Positions 25,587-34,750 of a stretch of 64,000 bases of DNA are shown here, one piece after another. Numbering within the stretch: position 1 is the stretch's first letter; each line of letters opens with the position of its first letter. Origin of the DNA: DATFVA01 sp963839165 (GTDB lineage Bacteria; Bacteroidota; Ignavibacteria; Ignavibacteriales; Ignavibacteriaceae); NCBI GenBank assembly GCA_963839165.1, contig CAWIUG010000045.1:62001-126000 (forward strand), given 5' to 3'. A model generated the notes under the pieces. That model had not been told where the DNA came from. It worked only from the letters and a program-made list of their open reading frames with translations, and did no database searches. Made by a program: the position numbers and the translations under genes.

Positions 25587-28500
25587 TTAGCTGCAGCCTG
25601 AAGTTGAACCACAGGTCATACACTTAAGGCAGGTCCCATTTCTCACCATTGTCATACTCTGGCACTCTGTACATATATCTCCAGTATAACCTGCTTCAAT
25701 TGCACGTCTGACTTTGGAAGTTATACTATTGTTTACCTGGGCAACTCCTTCAGGATGTTTTGCATACTTTCCTTCTCTGGACGAAGATGAATTAGAACCC
25801 TTGCTTTTATTGAATTCTATCACTCTCTCGCTTACAACTTCTTCACTCTCAAATTCCGGTTCGATTATTTTTTTTACTATACTGTGTGAAGTTTTGGTTT
25901 TTACCTCATCATCTGCATGTGAAAGGTCGTTTCTGCCGAGATAGGTAACTGCAAGTTCACGGAAAATATAATCAATCACGGAAGTTGCCATTTTGATTTT
26001 CTCGTTTCCGGAAACGATACCACTTGGTTCGAAACGTGTGAAGACGAATGCGTCAACAAATTCTTCCAGCGGAACGCCATGCTGAAGACCGAGGGAAATG
26101 GAGATAGCAAAACAGTTTAAGAGACTTCTGAAAGCGGCGCCTTCCCGGTGCATATCGATGAAGATTTCCCCTAGCTGCCCATTGTCATATTCACCGGTTC
26201 TGATATAAACAGACTGACCGTTGATCTTAGCCTTCTGGGTATAGCCTGTTCTTCTGTCAGGCAGTCTTCTTCTTTTGGCTATATACCTGTGGATTATCTT
26301 TTCAGCTACTTTTATGATATCATTATTTTCCTTGTCCTCAAGAAGTGCTTCAAGTTCTTCTTCGCTTACAGAATTAAGAGGCTGAGAAAGTTTTGAGCCA
26401 TCGCGGTAAAGAGCATTTGCTTTAATGCCGAGTTTCCATGACTGTACGTAGGCATCTTTTATATCTTCCACACTAGCCTGGTTAGGAAGGTTTATAGTTT
26501 TTGAGATTGCTCCGGATATGAAAGGTTGTGCAGAAGCCATCATTCTGATATGCGCTATAGAACGAATGAACCTTGTCCCTTTTTTACCACATTTGTTCGC
26601 GCAGTCGAACACAGGGTAATGCTCATGCTTAAGGAATGGTGCTCCCTCTACAGTCATCGTTCCGCACACATAATCATTTGCAGAAGCAATTTCCTGTTTT
26701 GAAAAACCTAATGCAGTAAGCAGGTTGAAATCATAGTCATCTATATCATCTTCCGGAATATTAAGTTTCTTTGTCAGGAAGTCTATTCCAAGGGTAAATT
26801 TGTTGAAGGCAAAACTTAGCTCGAAAACTGAGGGAAGAAACCGTTCAATTTTAACAAGAGCCTCATCCGTAAAACCTTTAGCTTTAAGGGATTCGTGATT
26901 TATATAAGGACAGCCTTCCAGAGAACCTGAACCTTTTGCATATCTCACAATTTCATTTATCTGATCTTTATTATAACCAAGTCTTTCCAGTGCAGGGGGA
27001 ATGGACTGATTTATAATCTTGAAATAGCCGCCGCCGGCAAGTTTTTTGAATTTAACCAGGGCGAAATCTGGTTCAACGCCGGTGGTATCACAATCCATTA
27101 CAAGTCCGATTGTTCCGGTGGGAGCAATTACTGTAACCTGTGCATTCCTGAAGCCGTACTGACTGCCCATCTCAAGAGCAAGATCGGCATCCTCCCTGGC
27201 AGCTTTGAGCAGGTCTGAAGGACAGTACTTCGGGTTTATTCCCACAGGATAGGTTGCTAAATCCTCATATTCTTCATGAGGTACATTATATGCTGCCCTG
27301 CGATGGTTTCTTATAACCCTCAGCATTGCTTCCTTATTTCTTTCATACTTGCTGAAAGGACCAGCCTCTTTTGCCATTTCTGCAGAGGCTGCATATGAGG
27401 TCATATGCATGATCGCGGTTAATGCACCACAAATCGCAAAACCTTCATTGCTGTCGTACGGAATACCCTGAAGCATTAATAACGAACCCAGGTTTGCATA
27501 GCCAAGACCGAGAGTCCGGAAATCATAACTCAACCTGGCAATTTCTTTGCTTGGGAATTGAGCCATAAGAACACTTATCTCCAGAACCATTGTCCACAGC
27601 CTTACAGCGTGACGGTAAGGATCTATTGAGAACTTCTTCGATTCTGAGTTGTAAAACTTTACGAGGTTCAGAGAAGCAAGGTTGCAGGCAGTATCATCGA
27701 GAAACATATACTCGCTGCAGGGATTAGATGCCTTTATTTCACCGTCAGCTGGACAAGTATGCCATTCGTTTATTGTTGAATGAAATTGAATTCCGGGATC
27801 TGCACAGGACCATGCAGCATAGCTGATATCTTCAAATAATTCCCTGGCTCTTAATGTTTTACAAGGCTTCGGCGTATGGTTTTCTTTTTTTGCTTTTTTC
27901 TTTTCGGTTCTCCAGTATAAATTCCAATCACCATCATTCTGAACGGCTTCCATGAACTTATTAGTTACTCTTATCGAGTTATTTGAATTTTGTCCGGATA
28001 CCGTTGCATAAGCATCGGAATTCCAATCGACATCATAAATCGGAAACTCAATTGATTTGAACCCGAGCTTGGCAAGCTGGATTACTCTTTCTATATAATT
28101 ATTAGGTATTTCTGCTCTTCTGGCTTCCAATACCTCATGTTTTAGTTTCTTGTTAAAATTCTTATTGAACCGATCGTTTTCCGGATGTTCATCATAGCAT
28201 GCTTTCATGATGGCATTCAGGTGATAATTACACAGCTTTGACCCGGCTACCAATGAAGCAACTTTCTGTTCTTCTGCAACTTTCCAGTTTATATACTCTT
28301 CTATATCCGGATGGTCAAGATCCAGGGTTACCATTTTGGCCGCACGGCGGGTGGTACCGCCTGATTTAATCGCTCCGGCGGATCTGTCGCCTATCTTTAG
28401 GAATGACATAAGCCCGGAAGATTTACCTCCGCCGCTTAGAGGTTCATTCATACCTCTTATTTCAGAGAAATTTGAACCTGTGCCTGAGCCGTATTTAAAT

Positions 28501-29171
28501 AATCTGGCTTCACGTACCCAGAGGTCCATTATTCCACCTTCATTAACCAAGTCGTCGCTAACAGATTGAATAAAGCAGGCGTGAGGTTGAGGATGAGTAT
28601 AAGCATCAGCAGAGGCAGTAAGCTCACCGGTTTTGTAATCTACATAATAATGTCCCTGTGAGGGGCCGGTAATTCCGTAAGCCCAGTTAAGACCTGTATT
28701 GAACCACTGCGGACTATTAGGTGCGGCCATCTGGTTAGCCAGCATATACATCATCTCATCATAGAAAGCTTTTGCATCTTCCTCACTATCAAAATAACCT
28801 GCCTGCCAGCCCCAGTATGTCCAGTTTCCTGCAAGTCTGTGAAAAACCTGCCGCGCATCAGTCTCTGATGAACTTCTTTCTTTCTCCGGAAGCTGCTCCA
28901 GTTTATCCTGGTCAGCCTTTGAGGGCTGCAGCCATGACGGAACACCTTTCTCCCTTACTTTTTTTAATAGCTTCGGAACACCTGCCTTGCGGAAATATTT
29001 TTGTGCGATTATATCAGTTGCAACCTGCGACCATTGTGACGGCACATATACATCTTCCATATGAAAAACAATAGACCCATCAGGATTCTTTATTTCACTC
29101 ACTCTTTTAACAAAATCAAATGAAGATAGGGGATCTTCTCCTGCGCTTGTAAACAATCTTTTAATCTGCAT
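25587..29171 (-). CDS. nrdJ: Adenosylcobalamin-dependent (class II) ribonucleoside-diphosphate reductase
   Basis: Makes deoxyribonucleotides using a B12-generated thiyl radical, with or without oxygen. The protein has 1194 residues. It contains the cysteine block HACFIQSVSDD (about residue 195), DRSAGAIKSGGTTRRAAKM, the active-site loop ASNPCSEYMFLDDTACNLAS (about 485) and VIAPTGTIGLVMDCDTTGVE. A C-terminal extension follows with TGEYDNGQLGEIFIDMHREG and a cysteine-rich end (CTECQSM, CLKCMTCGSTSGCS) likely used for re-reduction or zinc binding. No cobalamin riboswitch was recognised upstream. It is transcribed alone. Confidence 0.95.
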   Translation of the reverse strand: MQIKRLFTSAGEDPLSSFDFVKRVSEIKNPDGSIVFHMEDVYVPSQWSQVATDIIAQKYFRKAGVPKLLKKVREKGVPSWLQPSKADQDKLEQLPEKERSSSETDARQVFHRLAGNWTYWGWQAGYFDSEEDAKAFYDEMMYMLANQMAAPNSPQWFNTGLNWAYGITGPSQGHYYVDYKTGELTASADAYTHPQPHACFIQSVSDDLVNEGGIMDLWVREARLFKYGSGTGSNFSEIRGMNEPLSGGGKSSGLMSFLKIGDRSAGAIKSGGTTRRAAKMVTLDLDHPDIEEYINWKVAEEQKVASLVAGSKLCNYHLNAIMKACYDEHPENDRFNKNFNKKLKHEVLEARRAEIPNNYIERVIQLAKLGFKSIEFPIYDVDWNSDAYATVSGQNSNNSIRVTNKFMEAVQNDGDWNLYWRTEKKKAKKENHTPKPCKTLRARELFEDISYAAWSCADPGIQFHSTINEWHTCPADGEIKASNPCSEYMFLDDTACNLASLNLVKFYNSESKKFSIDPYRHAVRLWTMVLEISVLMAQFPSKEIARLSYDFRTLGLGYANLGSLLMLQGIPYDSNEGFAICGALTAIMHMTSYAASAEMAKEAGPFSKYERNKEAMLRVIRNHRRAAYNVPHEEYEDLATYPVGINPKYCPSDLLKAAREDADLALEMGSQYGFRNAQVTVIAPTGTIGLVMDCDTTGVEPDFALVKFKKLAGGGYFKIINQSIPPALERLGYNKDQINEIVRYAKGSGSLEGCPYINHESLKAKGFTDEALVKIERFLPSVFELSFAFNKFTLGIDFLTKKLNIPEDDIDDYDFNLLTALGFSKQEIASANDYVCGTMTVEGAPFLKHEHYPVFDCANKCGKKGTRFIRSIAHIRMMASAQPFISGAISKTINLPNQASVEDIKDAYVQSWKLGIKANALYRDGSKLSQPLNSVSEEELEALLEDKENNDIIKVAEKIIHRYIAKRRRLPDRRTGYTQKAKINGQSVYIRTGEYDNGQLGEIFIDMHREGAAFRSLLNCFAISISLGLQHGVPLEEFVDAFVFTRFEPSGIVSGNEKIKMATSVIDYIFRELAVTYLGRNDLSHADDEVKTKTSHSIVKKIIEPEFESEEVVSERVIEFNKSKGSNSSSSREGKYAKHPEGVAQVNNSITSKVRRAIEAGYTGDICTECQSMTMVRNGTCLKCMTCGSTSGCS

Positions 29172-29682
29172 TAATACTCCCGGACTTAATGTGATTTATC
29201 AAAGGTTAATTTTCTTTTCTAAAAAATAAATGAGCTTTCTTTTAAAAGAGACGTCACTTTAATTTGAATAAATCTTCTGTAAATATATATGTCTTTCATT
29301 AGGATAATTTGGGTTGAAAGTTTTTGCTGCGACTGAACAGAAACTAAAAAATTTTTTTCTGAAAGGAAATATTCAGGCGAAAAAAATTTATTCTTGAACT
29401 CATCTAATTGTACAAACATTATCATATTTTTTTTCAAAAACAAAAAAGAAATTTTCCTAATTAATTTGCTTCTCATACTATTTTTCTTACAACCTTATAA
29501 ATAAAAGGTTTCATCAATAATTCATCCCCTTAATGGGTAAAAATAGTTTGATATAATTCGTATCAGCAAACCCATGTGATATCTTAACTATCTATCATAT
29601 TGGAGTGATTCCTTTCTTTTTGTTTTTTATTTTTGACCATGTGATCCTGTAGTTGTTTTAAATCACAGTCTTTGGAGATATA
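29172..29682 (+). other. AT-rich intergenic region between divergent nrdJ and the ABC exporter
   Basis: Very AT-rich with homopolymer A and T runs. It should hold the promoters of nrdJ (minus) and of the ABC genes (plus). A short minus-strand open frame at 29219-29476 has low-complexity composition and no start context, so I do not call it a gene. No B12-box-like element was seen. Confidence 0.5.
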
Positions 29683-30603
29683 TTGGGCGACGATAAAGTA
29701 ATTGAGATTAACAACCTGAGTAAAGAATTCAGGGAAGTAAAAGCTGTGAACAGCCTCAACCTGAACGTTTACGAAGGAGATGTATTTGGATTTTTAGGAC
29801 CAAACGGGGCTGGTAAAAGTACCACCATCAGGATGATGATGTCTCTCATAAGTCCAAATGAAGGGGAGATCAAAATCTTTGGAAAATCGCTCAAAAAGGA
29901 AAGAAATTCTATACTCAGACGTATCGGTGCAATCGTTGAAAAGCCCGATTTTTACGGGTACCTGAGTGCATATAAGAACCTTGAAATCCTGGGCAGGATT
30001 TCAGGGATTGATGCATCAAAGAAGAAAATAATGGAAGTGCTGGAACTTGTAGGATTGGAAAGAAGGTACGACAGTAAGGTGAAAACATTTTCTCATGGGA
30101 TGAAACAGAGACTTGGCCTTGCACAGGCCCTGCTGCATGATCCCGACCTGATAATTCTTGATGAACCAACCACCGGTCTCGATCCCCAGGGTATGAAGGA
30201 AATAAGAGAGCTCATTATTCATCTGAGCAGGGACAAAAAAAAGACGCTCTTTTTGTCTTCACATATTTTGTATGAGGTAGAGCTTGTTGCGAATAGAATG
30301 ATCATAATTAATAAAGGCAAAACAATTGTTGAAGGAAGGGTAACCGAGTTGTTAAATATGAGCAAGCTAAAGGTGACATTTGAAGTAAATGACTCTTTAA
30401 AAGCAAAGGAAATACTAGGTACTACTGATTTTATTAATGATCTTGAATCTGTAGCAAAAAACTCATTGATTTTCTCTCTACCTTCAGAGAAGATTGCACC
30501 GCTTAACCGATATTTGGTGGAGCATGAAATTGAAGTCAGTGCCGTTGTTCCAACCAGGTCACTTGAAGAATATTTTCTTAACATTACAGAGAAAGCTTCT
30601 TAA
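29683..30603 (+). CDS. ABC-2 type exporter, ATP-binding protein
   Basis: Drives export by the membrane partner encoded next. The TTG start at 29683 has GGAG seven bases upstream. Walker A is GPNGAGKST, the signature is FSHGMKQRLGLAQALL, Walker B is LIILDEPTTGLDPQG, and the switch histidine is in LSSHILYE. A DUF4162-like C-terminal extension (about residues 215-306) is typical of CcmA/NosF-type transporters. The stop overlaps the permease ATG. The substrate is unknown. Confidence 0.92.
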   Translation: MGDDKVIEINNLSKEFREVKAVNSLNLNVYEGDVFGFLGPNGAGKSTTIRMMMSLISPNEGEIKIFGKSLKKERNSILRRIGAIVEKPDFYGYLSAYKNLEILGRISGIDASKKKIMEVLELVGLERRYDSKVKTFSHGMKQRLGLAQALLHDPDLIILDEPTTGLDPQGMKEIRELIIHLSRDKKKTLFLSSHILYEVELVANRMIIINKGKTIVEGRVTELLNMSKLKVTFEVNDSLKAKEILGTTDFINDLESVAKNSLIFSLPSEKIAPLNRYLVEHEIEVSAVVPTRSLEEYFLNITEKAS

Positions 30604-31442
30604 TGTCTATACTTATCAGGATAGAACTTTTCAAAATATTTAAGAAATGGAGAAGCTACATAGGCTTCCTGGTTATCGCTGTTATAGTCCCGATTATAAA
30701 TTTTGCTATGCTGGCTGAAGGTGAAAAATCTCTGGATTTTATGACCAGGAACCTTCAGCAGTCTTTTGTCTTCGTCGGCAACCTCCTTAACGGATACCTT
30801 ATTTCATATTTCATACTTACCAGCCTGGCTGTGCATATTCCTTTCCTTATTGCACTTGTTGCTGGCGACCTCCTTGCCGGAGAAGCCACCGCAGGTACTT
30901 ACCGTCTCCTGCTGACCCGTCCCGTGTCAAGGATGAAGATCGTAACTGCAAAATTTATCGCGGGCCTTATTTATTCCAACTTGCTCGTCTTATGGCTGGC
31001 TGTAATAAGTCTTGGACTGGGAATTGTTATGTTCGGTGTGGGTGAACTGATTGTAATTAAGAGCAGCGGTATAATAATCTTTTCAAGGGGAGATGTTTTC
31101 TGGAGGTTTTTAATTGCCTATGGATTTGCCGGACTAAGCATGACTGTAGTTACAGCACTTGCTTTCTTTTTCTCTTCTCTTGTAGAAAATGCAATCGGAC
31201 CTATTATTTCAACGATGGCAGTGATAATAGTTTTCATCATACTCTCAGCAATACAGGTAGATTTCTTCAGAAACCTCGAACCATATCTGTTTACCACTTA
31301 TATGTCGTCATGGAGAATGCTTTTCGACGACCCGGTTGATTTCGCTGGCTTTTTTAAGTCAGTCGCAATACTCTCTGGTCATATTGTCGTACTGTTTTCC
31401 TTAACCGCTTTCATTTTTAAGAGAAAAGACATCCTTACGTAA
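30603..31442 (+). CDS. ABC-2 type exporter, permease protein
   Basis: Inner-membrane half of the exporter, 279 residues with about six hydrophobic segments. The conserved cytoplasmic stretch LAGEATAGTYRLLLTRPVSR between TM2 and TM3 is typical of NosY/ABC-2 permeases. It overlaps the ATPase gene at the ATG, so the two are translationally coupled, and is followed 18 bp later by a LolA-like periplasmic protein. Confidence 0.9.
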   Translation: MSILIRIELFKIFKKWRSYIGFLVIAVIVPIINFAMLAEGEKSLDFMTRNLQQSFVFVGNLLNGYLISYFILTSLAVHIPFLIALVAGDLLAGEATAGTYRLLLTRPVSRMKIVTAKFIAGLIYSNLLVLWLAVISLGLGIVMFGVGELIVIKSSGIIIFSRGDVFWRFLIAYGFAGLSMTVVTALAFFFSSLVENAIGPIISTMAVIIVFIILSAIQVDFFRNLEPYLFTTYMSSWRMLFDDPVDFAGFFKSVAILSGHIVVLFSLTAFIFKRKDILT

Positions 31443-31460
31443 AGGAAAAAAGGAAATATA

Positions 31461-32165
31461 ATGATAATTAAAAAACTGATAATTTTACTTCTTGTAACAA
31501 CAGCCTCATTTGCACAGGATCTTAAGCCCGAAGATGTTATTGAAAGGGTGAAAGATAATTTCGCAAAGGTAAATGATTATGAAGTTAATGTTAATATAAA
31601 AGTAGATGTGAATTTTCTGAAAGTTCCTGAATCGAAAGCAAAGATATATTATAAACAACCAGATAAGATCAGGTTGAAATCAGAAGGGTTTGCTCTTCTT
31701 CCGAAGGAAGGTCTCAATTTTTCTCCGTACAGCTTCTTACAGGGAGATTATACTTCCATTTTCGATAAGGATCGGGAGGTTGACGGCAGGCCGTGTTACA
31801 CGGTAAAAATTATTCCGCTGGGTGATAGAGGCGACCTTATCCTTACAACATTATTAATCGATAAGGACAAGTTTATCATAAGGAAGATTGAATCAACTAC
31901 AAAAACGAACGGAACTTTTTCAATTGATCTGAAATATGACAATAATATTAAATATCCTCTCCCTTCCTCGATGATATTCACCTTTAATGTTCAGAAGATG
32001 CAGATGCCTAAAGAAATTACAGGTGATATCGGCGGAGAAGACAGTTCGGAAAAAGAGAATCAGCATAAGGAAAAAACGACCACGGGTAAGGTATACATCA
32101 ATTATTCTGATTACAAAGTTAATAAGGGGATACCTGACAGTGTTTTTGAGGAAGATAAAAAGTAA
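31461..32165 (+). CDS. LolA-like periplasmic lipoprotein-carrier-fold protein
   Basis: A 234-residue protein with a signal peptide (residues 1-19, ending SFAQ) and a LolA/LolB-like half-barrel pattern: ERVKDNFAKVNDYEVNVNIK, IYYKQPDKIRLKSEGFALLP, and DREVDGRPCYTVKI. It may carry lipid or lipoprotein, or act with the adjacent ABC-2 exporter. A C-terminal insertion rich in Glu and Lys is present (about residues 192-212). An operon with the two ABC genes is likely; the exact role is unknown. Confidence 0.75.
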   Translation: MIIKKLIILLLVTTASFAQDLKPEDVIERVKDNFAKVNDYEVNVNIKVDVNFLKVPESKAKIYYKQPDKIRLKSEGFALLPKEGLNFSPYSFLQGDYTSIFDKDREVDGRPCYTVKIIPLGDRGDLILTTLLIDKDKFIIRKIESTTKTNGTFSIDLKYDNNIKYPLPSSMIFTFNVQKMQMPKEITGDIGGEDSSEKENQHKEKTTTGKVYINYSDYKVNKGIPDSVFEEDKK

Positions 32166-32226
32166 GAGGCTGATCCCGTACCAGGTACTCTCTTAACAAT
32201 AATTAAAAAGGGGAACAGGTTACCAA

Positions 32227-33486
32227 CTACTCCGTGTATTTTCTGAAAATTACTGAAGTATTATGACCCCCGAATCCGAAAGCATTACTAAGGGCTATAT
32301 TAACCTCTCTATCCTGCGGCTTATTGAAGGTATAATTAAGATCGCATTCAGGATCGGGGTTTTCAAAATTTATAGTAGGAGGGATCCGGCTGTTATTTAT
32401 TGCAAGAATTGAGGCTATTGCTTCTACAGCACCTGCAGCCCCGAGAAGATGACCGGTCATACTCTTGGTGGATGAAAGATTTACCTCGTATGCATAATCT
32501 CCGAAAACTTTCTTGACTGCCTTTGTTTCACCAATATCTCCCAGAGTGGTCGAAGTTCCATGCATATTGATATAATCAATATCCTGCGGCGAAATTCCTG
32601 CATCTTTTATTGCCATTTCCATAGCAAGTACGGCTCCTATCCCTTCCGGATGAGGCGCGGTAATATGATAAGCATCGGCAGAAAGACCCATTCCTACTAC
32701 CTCTGCGTAAATTTTCGCTCCTCTTTTCTTAGCATGATCTAGTTCTTCAAGTACCAGACTTCCGCCGCCTTCACCCATAACAAAGCCGTCTCTGGTAGCA
32801 TCAAAAGGTCTGCTTGCTGTTTCGGGCGAATCATTCCTGGTTGATAAAGCTTTCGAAGCATTGAACCCGGCCATACCTATTTCATTTATTGCAGCTTCAC
32901 TCCCGCCGGTAAGTATCATATCTGCTTTATCCTGTTTAATCAGCATAAAGGCGTCAATCATATTATTGTTGGCTGTTGCACAGGCAGAAACAATGCAGTA
33001 ATTGGGTCCGCGAAAACCATAATGAATTGAAATATAGCCTGCAGCGATATCGGGTATAAGCATTGGTATGAAAAACGGTGATACACGGTCAGGTCCCTGA
33101 GTATTATTTATTACCGACTGCTGATAGAAAGTGCCAATACCTCCAATCCCGCTGCCGTATATTACGCCTGTCCTTGACCTTTCTTCATCTGACAACTCAC
33201 TGTGATTAAGCCGGGCGTCTTCTATTGCCTGTCCCGCTGAAGCCAGGGCATACTGAGCATACCGGTCAAGGCGCCGTGCAGTTTTTTTATCCATATAATT
33301 TAATGGATCAAAATCTTTAAGTTCGCAGGCAAATTTAGTTTCAACCCTTGAGGCATCAAAACCCTTAATCATTGCTGAACCGCTTTTCCCATTCATCATG
33401 TTCTCCCAGAATTCCGCGGGTGATAACCCGATTGGAGTAAGAGCCCCTATTCCGGTAACGACAACTCTTCTGGTATTATCTGACAT
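32227..33486 (-). CDS. fabF: 3-oxoacyl-[acyl-carrier-protein] synthase II
   Basis: Condensing enzyme that elongates fatty acids. The catalytic triad is clear: cysteine in IVSACATANN, histidines in MHGTSTTLGD and MTGHLLGAAGAVEA. The N-terminus RRVVVTGIGALTPIGLSPAE and the C-terminal SNAFGFGGHNTSVIF loop are typical KAS II. The length of 419 residues is normal. No acpP or other fab gene is adjacent, which is unusual; GNAT and PAP2 genes lie upstream on the same strand. Confidence 0.94.
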   Translation of the reverse strand: MSDNTRRVVVTGIGALTPIGLSPAEFWENMMNGKSGSAMIKGFDASRVETKFACELKDFDPLNYMDKKTARRLDRYAQYALASAGQAIEDARLNHSELSDEERSRTGVIYGSGIGGIGTFYQQSVINNTQGPDRVSPFFIPMLIPDIAAGYISIHYGFRGPNYCIVSACATANNNMIDAFMLIKQDKADMILTGGSEAAINEIGMAGFNASKALSTRNDSPETASRPFDATRDGFVMGEGGGSLVLEELDHAKKRGAKIYAEVVGMGLSADAYHITAPHPEGIGAVLAMEMAIKDAGISPQDIDYINMHGTSTTLGDIGETKAVKKVFGDYAYEVNLSSTKSMTGHLLGAAGAVEAIASILAINNSRIPPTINFENPDPECDLNYTFNKPQDREVNIALSNAFGFGGHNTSVIFRKYTE

Positions 33487-33569
33487 AAAATTTCCTGTTT
33501 ATTTAGGCTTAATTATTCTTTAAGATAAAAATTTAAGCTGTAAAGATAAAAACTTTTAACGATAAACTC

Positions 33570-34058
33570 TTATTTTTTATTGTTAAACGTTTCTTCTCCC
33601 AGCCGGAACACAATCCAGTCATCCATTGGTTTAGCCCCCATATTCTTATAGAAATTGATGGCTGATTCATTCCAATCGAGCACAACCCATTCTACCCTTC
33701 CACAGTCCTGCTCTCTGGCAAGTTCAATTAGGTAATTCAGCAGCGCTTTTCCAATGCCTTTATTTCTAAATTCGGGACGAACATACAGATCTTCAAGGTA
33801 GATACCGGGTTTCCCTTTAAAGGTTGAAAAATTGTAAAAGAATAGAGCCTGGCCTGCCGCCACACCCTCATATTCGGCGATCACTACATAAGCGTACTTT
33901 GTTTTACCGAAAAGATTTCGTTCAAGCATATCTTCATCCGCCGTAACTGAATGTGAGAGTTTTTCATAGTCGGCAAGTTCACGGATCAGTGTATAAATCA
34001 GCGGAATATCCTTCCTTGAAGTTTCACGTATTGTAAGTTTATCATTTATCCTTTTCAC
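33570..34058 (-). CDS. GNAT-family N-acetyltransferase
   Basis: A 162-residue acetyl-CoA-dependent acetyltransferase. Motif A reads LEDLYVRPEFRNKGIGKALL, and motif B follows at VLDWNESAINFYKNMGAKPM. The overall pattern resembles the spermidine/diamine and aminoalkylphosphonic acid acetyltransferase subgroup, but the acceptor cannot be assigned from sequence alone. Its start overlaps the end of the PAP2 gene by 17 bp, suggesting co-transcription. Confidence 0.85.
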   Translation of the reverse strand: MKRINDKLTIRETSRKDIPLIYTLIRELADYEKLSHSVTADEDMLERNLFGKTKYAYVVIAEYEGVAAGQALFFYNFSTFKGKPGIYLEDLYVRPEFRNKGIGKALLNYLIELAREQDCGRVEWVVLDWNESAINFYKNMGAKPMDDWIVFRLGEETFNNKK

Positions 34059-34614
34059 TCAAATTCCTTTTTGAATATCGGGCGTTAATAAAAATCGCTA
34101 ATTCGGCAAACGCATAACCAAAAATTAAACCGAGTACAGCTCCTCCTAAAATATCGGATGGGTAATGAAGTCCAAGGTAAACTCTTGATAGTGCTATCAG
34201 AGATGCTGTAATAAACAGTACCCATTTAAGCCGGGGAAAAAGTCTGTAATAAAATATAGCTGCGGCAAAGTTATTGAATGCATGATTCGAGGGAAAAGAG
34301 TATGATCCCGTACAGCCAAGCGGGGTGATAGCATCATTCAAAGCGTTGCAGGGTCTTAATCTATGGATTAAATCCTTTATCAGATGACTACCGGTTTGAT
34401 CAGTAATAACAATCAGGAGTATTACACCAATAGCAGCTATTTTTCCCTTTGTCCCTCCTTTGAAGTAACTGATCCCCAGAAGGATTATGTAGGCTATATA
34501 CCAGTTGTTCACATTCGTGATGAGAGAAAAAAATCTGTCACCGAAGCCTGTGGAGAGACTATGGTTGATAAAATAAAATACCGAAAGATCTATCGAATAA
34601 AGGAAGTCGGCCAT
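34042..34614 (-). CDS. PAP2-family membrane phosphatase
   Basis: Probable undecaprenyl-pyrophosphate or lipid phosphatase in the inner membrane. The motifs are KDLIHRLRPCN (KX6RP), FPSNHAFNNFA (PSxH) and SRVYLGLHYPSDILGG (RX5HX3D), with about five hydrophobic segments. I start at M 34614 (MADFLYSIDL), the usual N-terminus. The frame stays open to 34752, but that reading adds 46 poorly hydrophobic residues and would overlap the divergent kinase start. The opening IDLSVFYFINHSL matches the family's first amphipathic helix. Confidence 0.85.
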   Translation of the reverse strand: MADFLYSIDLSVFYFINHSLSTGFGDRFFSLITNVNNWYIAYIILLGISYFKGGTKGKIAAIGVILLIVITDQTGSHLIKDLIHRLRPCNALNDAITPLGCTGSYSFPSNHAFNNFAAAIFYYRLFPRLKWVLFITASLIALSRVYLGLHYPSDILGGAVLGLIFGYAFAELAIFINARYSKRNLSEKDK

Positions 34615-34750
34615 CGAAATCTGCCAGAGAAAATTAAAAATATTTCTAAATATATCAATTAAGACGATATAAGGGTAAAAGTTATAAAAAAATGATTTAT
34701 TCCTTATTATATTTTTAGTAGATTTGTTCTGAATTTTATGGTAAGGGAAC

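Noticed and set aside
29219..29476. Minus-strand open frame of 85 codons upstream of nrdJ
   Set aside because: Low-complexity, AT-driven composition, no ribosome-binding site and no recognisable motif; best explained as chance in an AT-rich promoter region.
29172..29682. Cobalamin riboswitch in front of nrdJ
   Set aside because: Expected from B12 dependence, but no B12-box-like sequence or long structured leader could be identified by eye.
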